This document shows positions 1 to 8,879 of a DNA stretch of 64,000 bases, in pieces. Within the stretch, counting starts at the first letter, position 1. The number at the start of each line of letters is the position of its first letter. The stretch covers positions 6,982,383 to 7,046,382 of the forward strand of contig OW804098.1 of assembly GCA_942159475.1 (NCBI GenBank), read 5' to 3'. This stretch comes from Sthenelais limicola (taxonomy: Eukaryota > Annelida > Polychaeta > Phyllodocida > Sigalionidae). Below the pieces are notes generated by a model that was given only the letters and a program-made list of their open reading frames with translations, was not told the DNA's origin and made no database searches. The position numbers and the translations under genes are program-made.

Positions 1-336
1 CACGTATACAGGAAAAAAACAACGTATCTAGAGTGATTTACGCATAGTGCGTATTTTACTACTGATATACTTGGGGTTGTCATGGCAACCGATAAGGTGT
101 TTCTTTACTAAGATTACCGGTAAAATTCATGTTTATGACTTGATTTTTTTCTATTTTCATGATTGAAAGCATGTATAATAAATCTGCTAACTAACCTATT
201 GGTTTCAGTGGCTTAGAATATTGTTACGCAACTTGTGCAATATTCATGCTCCTTCAACGAACTCATTAGTTGTATATCTACTGCACACTGTGTAACTAAA
301 GGAAGAAAGTGGCAGAATAAGCGAGAGTCATTCAGA

Positions 337-445
337 CTGCAAAATGTCATTATAAACCCATTAGAACGCCTAGTACTAGGCCAGGAAACCAATTAGCGAA
401 GTAGGCGTCCAATCACTGATATACCATTATTATCTGATCCAAGGG
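337..445 (+). repeat. Dispersed repeat, inverted relative of 6605-6700
   Basis: The segment with GCCTAGTACTAGGCCAGGAA is the approximate reverse complement of a segment near 6605-6700 that includes CTGGCCCAGGACTAGGCG. The two lie about 6.2 kb apart in opposite orientation, flanking the gene at 1494. The rest of 1-1190 is AT-rich, with nothing else I can support. Confidence 0.5.
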
Positions 446-1195
446 TTTGGGCCTGGACTGCTATCGAATCTCTCGAATCTCTCCAATCCATATTATGAAT
501 TTAGACTTGGGATCAAATATTACGTCCCCTTGTGAGAATAAAATAGAATCGAATAGTTTAGAATACATTAGATCAGGATAGAATGGAGAGTTTGATGCAC
601 CGGATACCTTTAAAAAGACAGTCATTAACCATGCCTGATTAAACCTATTGATGAATGGTCTGCTTTATGTTGTAAACAAACGTTACTGAGGCAGATAAAG
701 GGAAATGTCATAGGTGATGTAATATGAGAACAAAACTCGATATACACTGATGGTGGGATATGAATGAGAACTATCACATTGTGAAACTTTGTCAATAAAA
801 TTTATTTAAAAAAAAATGCGGTAGACACAATAATTGATCGATGTATTGTATACAACTACCAATTGTGAGGCGATTCATCAAAAAGAGTCCCATGTCGGCA
901 ACTTTCATTTTGAGATATAGGGCTCCAAAGGTGGTATAGGACTTTTTCGGTCGAAAACTTTTTTTCCCGTAATATTAATCTTTATTATGTTTTTTTTGAG
1001 ACTGGAAAATATTTTGTACCAAAAACAATTATTTACGCTTCATAACGGCCGGTAAACATTTTCCTAACATGGTTGGATGGGTTTAAACAAAGGAGCCGAA
1101 GGCTATTTTTCACTAAATTCGCTCGTACGCCGTGGACATTTGATCGTAGGGTACCCCAGCACATTTGGTATCCTCGGAAAGCCGCGAATCTCCTC

Positions 1196-1377
1196 TAGCC
1201 AATGGGATTCTTCCCTTTTGAATCGCCGCGTAAGTAAACCAATCACAGAGCTCTCTCCAAGTGCATTCGGCGTAAACAATGGTTGCTAGGGTCGTCAAGG
1301 GAGCCCACGAGGGGTCGATACAGCCCTGTGATTGGTCCAGCCGCTCCGAAAGATCAACTTCCGGCTGACGCCATCTT
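1196..1377 (+). promoter_or_regulatory. TATA-less promoter region of the four-exon gene at 1494
   Basis: Three CCAAT-type boxes are visible (AGCCAATGGG near 1197, AACCAATCAC near 1237, GATTGG near 1330). They are followed by an ETS-type site ACTTCCGG (1357-1364) and a YY1-type site CGCCATCTT (1369-1377), about 120 bp before the chosen ATG. No TATA box is seen. This combination is typical of housekeeping-style animal promoters. The assignment is inferred from motifs only. Confidence 0.5.
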
Positions 1378-1493
1378 CTAGCGTGGTCTTGGATTTGAAT
1401 CGAAGCGACCAGTTATTCCTCGATTCCAGACGATACAAGACGTGTTTTACTCTCCAACAAAGTTTTAAATGGACCAAGGTTTATTATTTAAAC

Positions 1494-1783
1494 ATGGAAG
1501 CTGAGGCCACCGTCGCAGAAGCTCTTAATGGCATCGCTCGAGCCAATTTGGGAGGTGTTGTCGACAACGCCGAATGGCGTAACCTCATCGAAGAGTATTT
1601 TGTGTTCAACGAGGAAACAGAGACGGTGGAATCTGACTCAGATGGAGAACCAGACGTCCCTGATCAGCCTGAAACTCCGGAGACGAACGAAGAAGAAGTT
1701 GAGGAAGCATCAGAACCTATTCTTATTATTGATCACATGCAGGCAGTCGTGGACAAGGAACGGGAAAAGTGCTCCACGTTTCG
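1494..1783 (+). CDS. Exon 1 of the transposon-like gene
   Basis: The ATG at 1494 opens an acidic segment of 96 codons plus two bases. It ends at the donor TCG|GTAAGT. The acidic composition (runs of E and D near residues 45-80) suggests a disordered region. Confidence 0.65.
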
Positions 1784-3204
1784 GTAAGTGTTGGTGCTCT
1801 GCAGCCATCTTTTCTATCGTGTGTGTTGACATGCTGGGGGACGCGATCTGAAAACTATGCTATGTACATCCCTGGAAATCATTCCAAATCTATAATCCAA
1901 TGCTGTTATATGTGCTAGATACCTTGTGGGTATATTTAGAGGTTCTAAAATTTAATTGGTGTATGTTTTAAGTCGCATGGTGTTGTTCGTGCGTGGGGAG
2001 TTTAAGGCCCTCGAGATCTGGGGAGTAGCTATTTACTTGGGACGTCTGAGATTCCTTACTCGTCTCGTGTGGAATGTAGGGTTAAAAATACATTGTTTGT
2101 TTGTGTCATTATGGGCAAATTAAAATCTAGGATTTTGTCCATTTCAGATGTAACTGCCGATTGTTTAACGGCGGGCCATGCATAGACCAGTTCACTGTGG
2201 AACAGCGCATCTCTCATCGGTCGGAACATGACCAAATCCATCGAGGTAATTTCAAAATAATGTTTTTCTCTATTGCCTCATTGCCCATACATGCCTGTAT
2301 AATACTCATTCAGTATTTTAATCAGTATTTTAAGCTGTAGCTTGTTAAATAATGAGGACACGTCCTACCCAATTACATAGGATAACTAATTACGTAGGAT
2401 AACTGTAGGGACTCAGACTAAGATTGGTGTCGGTGATATTAGTCAGTCACAAATTCATTTTTACATTATTGTTATACTGTCGTTTCAGATGAGCTTGACA
2501 TGGCACTCTTTGGCGTTTTCAATACTGTTACTGACAACAGTGATCGATGCAGTCCAACCAAGAAGGGGCGCCAGTGGAAGGGAGAGAGAAAACACCCAAA
2601 GAGCCACTACAGGATGCATAACAAGCCTATTTGCAAAGCTACCTTTAAATTCCTTTACAAGTGAGTGTTATCATGAATCTTGTGGTGCCCATTAATACTG
2701 AACATTAGATAGCTATTCATAATAACATGATTATTTGCTAAGAATCAATATTTTGGTATTGTCATTTTAAGATCCTGCATTATGTTCAATTTCTTCCTTT
2801 GTCAACGATTAAATTATTATTAATTATTTTTTCTATTTCTTTTCTCTCCCTTCACTTCTAGGATTAGCCAAAACTTGCTGACAGTTTTGCTAAAATCCTT
2901 CGCTGAGGATGGTCTGGTCACTCGTTCACGACAGGGTGGTGGTCACCGTGCTGTGAGGTCTTTGCCAATAGATGACCTGAAGAACACTATCAACTTCATC
3001 ACATCTTATGCCGAAACACATGCTCTTGTCTTGCCAGGCAGAGTATCTTCTCACCACAGAGACGACATCTTAATTCTCCCCTGCCGTTCTACAAAAGCTG
3101 AAGTTCATCGTCTTTACACACAAGCCATGCAAGAGACTGGCAATAGGGCTGTTGCCTACTCCACTTTTGGTCATTTATGGCGCAAGTATCTTCCTGGAAA
3201 TTGA
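1494..3204 (+). CDS. Four-exon gene of a metazoan transposon-like uncharacterised family (N-terminal half only)
   Basis: I join exons 1494-1783, 2148-2245, 2489-2660 and 2862-3204. All borders are GT-AG and the frame stays open, giving 903 nt or about 300 aa. The start is the ATG at 1494, the first in frame after the promoter motifs. The product has an acidic N-terminal region (residues 40-85, rich in E, D and P), a cysteine cluster CNCRLFNGGPC in exon 2, an ELDMALFG motif in exon 3, and in exon 4 a segment containing YAETHALVLPGR and YSTFGHLWRKY. I recognise this order from a large metazoan family of unknown function that looks transposon-derived; family members normally continue for several hundred residues into a nuclease-like C-terminal half. 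Here the stop at 3202 removes that half. It is either a truncated copy, a domesticated short protein, or a gene with later exons I could not find. Confidence 0.7.
2148..2245 (+). CDS. Exon 2 of the transposon-like gene
   Basis: A 98-bp exon runs between the acceptor TTTCAG and the donor GAG|GTAATT. It encodes a cysteine-rich stretch (C-N-C, then G-G-P-C) followed by a charged helix. The two splice phases match exons 1 and 3. Confidence 0.65.
2489..2660 (+). CDS. Exon 3 of the transposon-like gene
   Basis: A 172-bp exon runs between the acceptor GTTTCAG and the donor CAA|GTGAGT. It encodes the ELDMALFG segment, a basic stretch, and a segment with RMHNKPICKATFKFLY. The matching position in relatives reads as an H-G-K-x-(V/I)-C-(R/K) motif. 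Confidence 0.65.
2862..3204 (+). CDS. Exon 4 (last) of the transposon-like gene
   Basis: The acceptor TTCTAG at 2856-2861 is followed by 343 bp ending in TGA at 3202-3204. It contains ISQNLLTVLLK, HALVLPGR and the YSTFGHLWRKYLP motif. Relatives continue beyond the last motif into a metal-binding half; this one stops five residues after it. Confidence 0.7.
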
Positions 3205-3210
3205 TACCTC

Positions 3211-3465
3211 ACAAATTAAAACATAGACAAACTGGTAACATATGAGAATATAGTGCTAAAAGGAACTGAGGGGGCATTCTTGTATCCCAGCGGCAGCCAT
3301 ATTGGATTTTGACCTTGAAATTGACCTTGAAACAAAATAATAAGTTCAGAAATGGATTTCTTGTGCCTTAAAACATAGACAAAGAGGTATTACTCATGAA
3401 TTTAGTGCTATTAGAAGCTGAGATATAACATTCCTGTTATCTGGTGGCAGCCATATTGGTTTTTG
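3211..3465 (+). repeat. Diverged tandem duplication (about 152-bp unit)
   Basis: Two units share AAACATAGACAAA, a TAGTGCTA core and a (C/G)GGCAGCCATATTGG end, at 3211-3313 and 3361-3465. They sit directly downstream of the last exon of the transposon-like gene. From 3466 to 3960 I see no gene, only unique-looking sequence. Confidence 0.6.
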
Positions 3466-3962
3466 CACATACCGGCCACCAGGGGGCTACCCCAATTTGT
3501 ATGCAGTGGTTTTTGGAAACCTTATACCCATACCTGATACCACACCAAATTTCAAAAACTTGTCACCAAGTGCTCAATTCTGGGAACTATTGGCAAGTTT
3601 CCTCCCAGCTATGGGGAGTTCCTGTGATCGTGTATAACACTATATATAACTTCTATAAAAGTCCCCACCAAGATCTATTAAATCGTCAACGCCCGAAATG
3701 AGTTCTTATAAAAAAAGAACAACGAAGACGGCAGTCGTGACTCAGGACGACTCGTGGTGTAGGCAGTTGGTGCTTGACGATGATTGCGCCATTTGTGCCG
3801 ACGCCTAAATGCCTTTAAAAAAGTTTCCACCTATAATGTATTACTCGGTACAAAGGTAGGGTGGGAAATAGATTATCTAAAGTCTACGCAGTGGTGATCA
3901 GACCATATGAGTCAGATCATCTGAACATGTACCATCACCAGCTGAAAAATGTAGCAGCTCTA

Positions 3963-4200
3963 TGGGTCAGATTTGTTTTTAGAAAAATGTACAATTTAAC
4001 TTCACCAATCTTCTCAAATAACCCACATTTCAGGCGAAAATAAATTTCGAAATTCAGTTCAACCTAACCAAACAGATTGCTAGAATCAATGCAATGCCGA
4101 ATATTTTCGAATGTACCTAGTATTGACCAAATTGCAGCCTAACTTTGAAGGGTTTACTAAATGTGTACAGCCGCTAATTGTACATTTTCTGACAATTTAT
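3963..4200 (+). mobile_element. Inverted-repeat element, family A copy 1
   Basis: A roughly 240-bp element starts with GGGTCAGATTTG and ends with a degenerate inverse (TTGTACATTTTCTGACAA). Its interior matches the other family A copies, for example the segment AATCAATGCAATGCCGAATA. It has no coding capacity, so it looks like a MITE-type nonautonomous DNA element. Confidence 0.7.
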
Positions 4201-4419
4201 CAGCTCGATACATTGAGTAAATTCTGCGAAATCAGGCTGAAAAATACTACTTGTATCAGAATGGTATTGTGTCGATTAAAAAAGATCTGTATTTTGAAGT
4301 GTATTCTAAACATAAAGTTTGTCTTAAATTGTTGTAATTCGAGAGGATTGGTGAAGATGAATTATATGTTTTTCGGGTGTTTTGCCTCACGTATCATTCA
4401 AGGGGTAGTTTGTGTATGG

Positions 4420-4690
4420 GGTGTGTGTGGTGGGGGGGGGGGGGAGGAGCGGGGGTGAAGTGTGGGGGGGGGAGTACAGGACGAGGGGAGGAGAATATTA
4501 TCAGGCCATACCTAGCTGTCTGGGGTGGTGGTGTGTGGGGTGGGAGGAGCGGGGGCCGAGGAAGGGGGTGGTGGAGGGGGTTATTATCAGACGCTATACC
4601 TGTCTGGTGTGGTGGTGTGTGGGGTGGGAGGAGGGGGGTGGGAGGGGGGTAGAGAAGGGGGGTAATCAGGCCCTATACCTGTCTGGTGTC
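4420..4690 (+). repeat. G-rich minisatellite with quadruplex potential
   Basis: Two to three degenerate units of about 85-98 bp each contain a TATACCTGTCTGGTG-like segment followed by GTGGTGTGTGGGGTGGGAGG and long G runs. The strand is extremely G-rich with many G3+ runs at close spacing. Glycine-rich open frames across it are composition artefacts. Confidence 0.7.
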
Positions 4691-5109
4691 ACTGTGGACA
4701 AGGGGTCTACGTGACAGATGTGGATTAATGCTCAGCTATTATAAAAAACAACTTCTTACCAAATCTACTCCATGCATGACCTATATTACTGGACGAAAAG
4801 TCGCCAGTGGCAATGCCATGCATAAAAACCTCAGCTCAGCAATTCGACCCAAGCTCATTGGCCGACACCTATTACGCAAATCTGCAAATAATTTCCAAAA
4901 ATCCCTACGTTCCCATATGTACACACACTTCAAACCTGTCCCAGTCTCAAGCTTATGGATTTTAAGAGACATTTCAGCAAAAAATTTAAGGTCTTACTCG
5001 TATAATTACGCAGTTCCAGCATTACATGCTTATGCCTATGTATCTCTGTTTCTCCTCGTTGCCGACATTACTCGGCTCTATCACACGCTCGGCCACACTC
5101 GGTAACCTT

Positions 5110-5190
5110 CGTGTAATGACGTCATAGGCGCGGGGATTCCCCACCGGAAACCTACCCAGAACGAGGCCCATGTAATGACGTCATAGCAGC
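5110..5190. promoter_or_regulatory. Duplicated CRE-type palindromes
   Basis: TGACGTCA occurs at 5117-5124 and again at 5176-5183. Each sits in the context GTAATGACGTCATAG followed by a GCGGGGA run, so the 59-bp segment looks tandemly duplicated. A full CRE palindrome twice in 60 bp in otherwise AT-rich DNA suggests a promoter or an element-borne enhancer. No gene is visible downstream before 5740. Confidence 0.4.
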
Positions 5191-5741
5191 GGGGAATCGC
5201 CGTATCATGTGCATTCATGATCGGCGATGATTAAAGCTAAAAAACGAAACGATTTGGAAGGCGTCGGGAGACGCCATAGGAGGGAGGTGGTCGGGATGGT
5301 GGGCAATATCAATGTACAAAAACATTCCATACTTATGAAAGCAAATAGCCCAAGACATCCCTTCATTCCCATCAAATTGTGACGATAGACCTAATCTGGT
5401 GCCACATACTCTCTAGACGCCACGGTGACTCAGTTTGTGGCCACCGTACGGTGCCGACAAGGTACATATCAATTCCCATAGGTGTCACCCTCAGTCTCTA
5501 CCTCGGAGAAACGGTACTTGCTCAAAACGGCACACGATCACCTTTTTACACTGATCTGATACATCTACTCATTTCTGTTGCCACAGAACGCCCTCTAAAC
5601 ACCTCTAGATTAATGTATTAAAGTTACACAGTCATCGTAGCATGAATAAAGGAGTAATAAACGTTTTCCTTCCCATGTGTGTGTTGGCCCTTCTCATACC
5701 ACTAGTCTACACTAGCAACATTCACCCTCACTCCTCCATTC

Positions 5742-5990
5742 AAGGTTCATAGTCTAGTGGTAAGTCACTCGCACAGAGAGCTGAGGATTGCAAGCTCGAA
5801 CCTTGGCCAGTGCAGCTACTCTATCTTTTATCACATAGACCTAGATGGTATGTTATTCCACAGAACTCCACAGACCTTGGAGTTCTGTGGCAAAAGGGAT
5901 GGTGGGTGGGATGGTGTGGTTTGTGAGTTTAGTGGTGATGGGAAAGGCAGGAGAAAGTACATATCGATATAATGTTGTACACATAATTAC
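5742..5990 (+). mobile_element. tRNA-derived SINE-like element
   Basis: An A-box-like TAGTCTAGTGGT (5750-5761) and a B-box-like AGCTCGAACCTTGG (5792-5805) lie about 40 bp apart, as in a tRNA gene or pol III SINE head. The cloverleaf is not complete. Just downstream a perfect 10-bp stem (CCACAGAACT at 5858 and AGTTCTGTGG at 5881) forms a hairpin. I read this as a SINE, not a working tRNA. Confidence 0.45.
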
Positions 5991-6119
5991 CCATCGATAA
6001 TCAATGGGCTATCGATTCTACTAAAGGAAAAATTAGGCGTTCAGGCCAGCGCTAGCATATGCCACTCTTCCTGGATGATATATTATGGTAGAAACGGTAT
6101 TCCCACAGTTTTATATCGA

Positions 6120-6446
6120 ATTGTCTCTACATTTCGAATGTTGATTCGCATAGAATTATAGGACTAATGGTACAGTGTAAAATCTACAGAACACATGTAA
6201 CAAGCATGGACAATGCTCTAATGTCAATATCCATGTGTTATACATGTTCCCATAGCATAATTCTCCTACTTTCCCATCATGCATTTGGTTTATATAGATC
6301 ATTTATGCAAGCGGTGATATTGGTGAAAACATTCTTGCAAGTATCTATGAAAATGTTACTAAATATTTGTATGTCAGATTTCATCCGAATCCATCCCATC
6401 ATGCACTGTAACAGACATGCACAGTGGCACATGCAAATCTCCTATT
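6120..6446 (+). mobile_element. Inverted-repeat element, family C copy 1 (left end decayed)
   Basis: Similar over about 300 bp to 47166-47514, sharing ATTATAGGACTAATGGTACA, GTCAATATCCATGTGTTA and the right end ATGCAAATCTCCTATT. The left terminal repeat is not recognisable here. It has no coding capacity. Confidence 0.6.
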
Positions 6447-6604
6447 GGAGGGGGAAATGAGGCAGCCTCTGCTAAATAGTTCCTCCGACTACTCTTCCAT
6501 TCTAAATCATTATGAATCTATACATTGTTAAATGACACCATGATTCCAGTCGCTCAAATTAATACTTAATTTGGATTCTATCTGGGCTCAAAGCCTCTCA
6601 GATC

Positions 6605-6700
6605 AGATAAGAATGATATGTCAATGATTGGACGACTACTTCGCTAATAGGTTTCCTGGCCCAGGACTAGGCGTCCTAATGGGAATATAATGACATGTTG
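6605..6700 (-). repeat. Dispersed repeat, inverted relative of 337-445
   Basis: Contains the reverse complement of the GCGAAGTAGGCGTCCAAT part of the 337-445 repeat. It is followed by a short duplicated motif (ATAATGACA with TTGCGGT) near 6686-6735. Confidence 0.45.
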
Positions 6701-6748
6701 CGGTCCAAATGAAATTATAATGACACTTTGCGGTTTGAGGCGAGGGGC

Positions 6749-6845
6749 TTTCCCTCAGTATGAAGGGGCTCTCGCATCTTTGGGCCTAGACTTTGAGAGG
6801 TTTCCCTCAGTATGAAGGGGCTCTCGCATCTTTGGGCCTAGACTG
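6749..6845 (+). repeat. 52-bp tandem duplication
   Basis: Two near-identical units begin TTTCCCTCAGTATGAAGG at 6749 and 6801 and end in TTTGGGCCTAGACT. They are short, local and noncoding. Confidence 0.75.
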
Positions 6846-7418
6846 GGCTTATATTGTTGGCTATTGCCTTTTGGGTCCGCCATTAGAGGCCGTGGGTTGA
6901 TGGTTGGTTATTCTTATTAAGATCAAAATGCCTAGCGATTAATATCCCTAGAAACCTTATGGCCTTGTACATGTGTTTATAAAGATCATTTCGACCATTT
7001 AAAGTTACCTTTATACTAAAATGTTATATCCGCTAAGTTATATGATAATTAAAACATGATTTTATCATATGTTTATACAAGAATGTGAAGCCCAATTAGC
7101 CAAAATGAAATATCAAATTCAGTCGCTGCTTAGAGGACTGCATTTATCAATATTCTTCTACCATTTTATGTTGATACAAAGTTTTGTTATTGAGCGATGT
7201 TTACTGAAACTGCAACGTTAACAGGGTGAATCTAGATTATATTACGGTCGGTGCATTCTAACTCTCTTTCCAAGAAAATTAATTGCTAATATGAATAAGG
7301 AGGCGAGGAATTTAATCAAATACCACGCACAGGTGACTTACTGTCTCCATTAAATGGAAAATTGTGCATGTGGCATACAATACAATCAACGTAGAGGTCC
7401 TTACAGTCACATGTATAT

Positions 7419-7637
7419 GGGCCAGGTCGCCAGAAAATGTACAATTCGCCTTCACCAATCCTCTCAAATAACTCGAATAAACAGAAATAAGCTTTAAGAT
7501 AAAGTTCAACATAACCACACAGATTTTTAAAGTCAAGTTAATTACAAATATACTGAGATATGCCCAGTATTTACCATGCTTTTCCACAGATTTACCCACT
7601 TTTACTAAATGTGTAGCAACTGATTGGGCATTCATTC
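7419..7637 (+). mobile_element. Inverted-repeat element, family A copy 2 (diverged)
   Basis: Starts GGGCCAGGTCGCCAGAAAAT and keeps the interior TTCACCAATCCTCTCAAATA and TACTAAATGTGTAG; the right terminus is degraded. Confidence 0.55.
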
Positions 7638-7643
7638 TATCAC

Positions 7644-7755
7644 TGCTATTAACATAGAGGGTCCTGTCGGAAGAACTGTCTTCGTCAGAGACATGAGACG
7701 CATTCTCTATGTAGGCTATAAGTCTAAAAATAGAAAATAAAAGTTTCAATAATAA
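7644..7755 (+). mobile_element. Retroelement 3' tail (same family as 49030-49150)
   Basis: Shares GGTCC(T/C)GT(C/T)GGAAGAACTGTCT and an end AAAATAAAAGTTTCAATA with the segment at 49030-49150. An AATAAA-like end followed by A/T repeats suggests a 5'-truncated LINE or SINE tail. Confidence 0.5.
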
Positions 7756-7857
7756 CTAATTTTCTGACGACCTGACGCCCACAGAGCTACCCTGCCATTC
7801 ACCTCACACAACCACACCTGTGATAAGATACTGCTATATATGAATGAGACAGATAAG

Positions 7858-8879
7858 ATTTGACTTCCGGTTCGCGCCTTTTTCTGAAAGAAAGTGTTCT
7901 CTCCACTCGGAGATTTAATCACCCTTTTTTTTTCAGGATAGAGGATTAATTCGCTCCTTTTCAAGGAGTATAGGAAGAGATTCTAACAAGGTTCTTATAG
8001 AAGCTTGAAATTTGGACTGTCATACGATATTTCACATGAAATAATCAAAATAAGATAGCAGTTATCATCGAACCTCGGATTATCGCCCTATACGCCATCT
8101 TGCCTCCTCCCGGCATGGTCTGGAGGAAGGGAAAATAGTAGAATACGACTAAAAGACAAACTAAAATCGAGGTCTTAGGGCCCTAAGAAGGAAGAAATAA
8201 CAGAAAAGCAACAGGATTACTAAATCTAGCTGTGAGAACTGTGAGTTAAAAACAAAAAGGATTATCGGTTAATCGACAGATTAACCCAGGAGGCAACCAC
8301 GCTAAACAGGGAAAACTCGTTCGGAAATAAGCAGTCGAAAGGAAAATACGAGAAAACAAACAACAGCTCCTTTTACATTCTTTGAAAACTGGAACAATTA
8401 CTTATATTCCTAAGGATTATAGTGGTAAATACCGGGATTAAGAACAAGTAGACGGATTATCATAATACGTAAAGCTCTGATGTCGCCATCTTAAGGAATT
8501 GACTCTCAAAGGTTGGACTAAAGACAGTTAAATTGAACTCCACCAGGTGGAGACTCTATCCCCCAACTCGAAGAACCAAGGTAGGGTAGAAAGGATTCGA
8601 CAAATGGCTGAACAGACATAATCTTCCCTTGACAAGAGGAAAAATTGACTAAAAGTGGAATAAGGAGTGTAAAGAAAGGTTTTAAAAAAGCTTTTCTTAT
8701 TTGATTTCAATCTTAGAGGATAAAAACTGAAACTTTTAAATTGTCGCTAACGTTATCGGAGTAAACCGGAAGCGTGAAGCGGCCATCTTGAATAAAGAGC
8801 AAAAAACTTTAAGCCTCATAGAAATAACAAAGCAGGAAGTTCCACACAACCCGTTACAACGCTATCCCCCCTGGGGAGC
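7858..8879 (+). promoter_or_regulatory. Putative internal promoter / 5' UTR of the LINE
   Basis: Contains ETS-type sites (ACTTCCGG near 7862; ACCGGAAGC near 8765) and three YY1-core sites (CGCCATCTT at 8093 and 8484, GGCCATCTTG at 8781). YY1 sites are a known start-site element of mammalian L1 5' UTRs. That these drive this element is inference. Confidence 0.45.

Noticed and set aside
4377..4714. Glycine-rich open frames on the plus strand
   Set aside because: They lie wholly within the G-rich minisatellite; composition explains them and no domain or splice signal supports them.
4686..5105. 139-aa open frame downstream of the minisatellite
   Set aside because: No recognisable domain, starts inside the repeat, and has no splice or promoter support.
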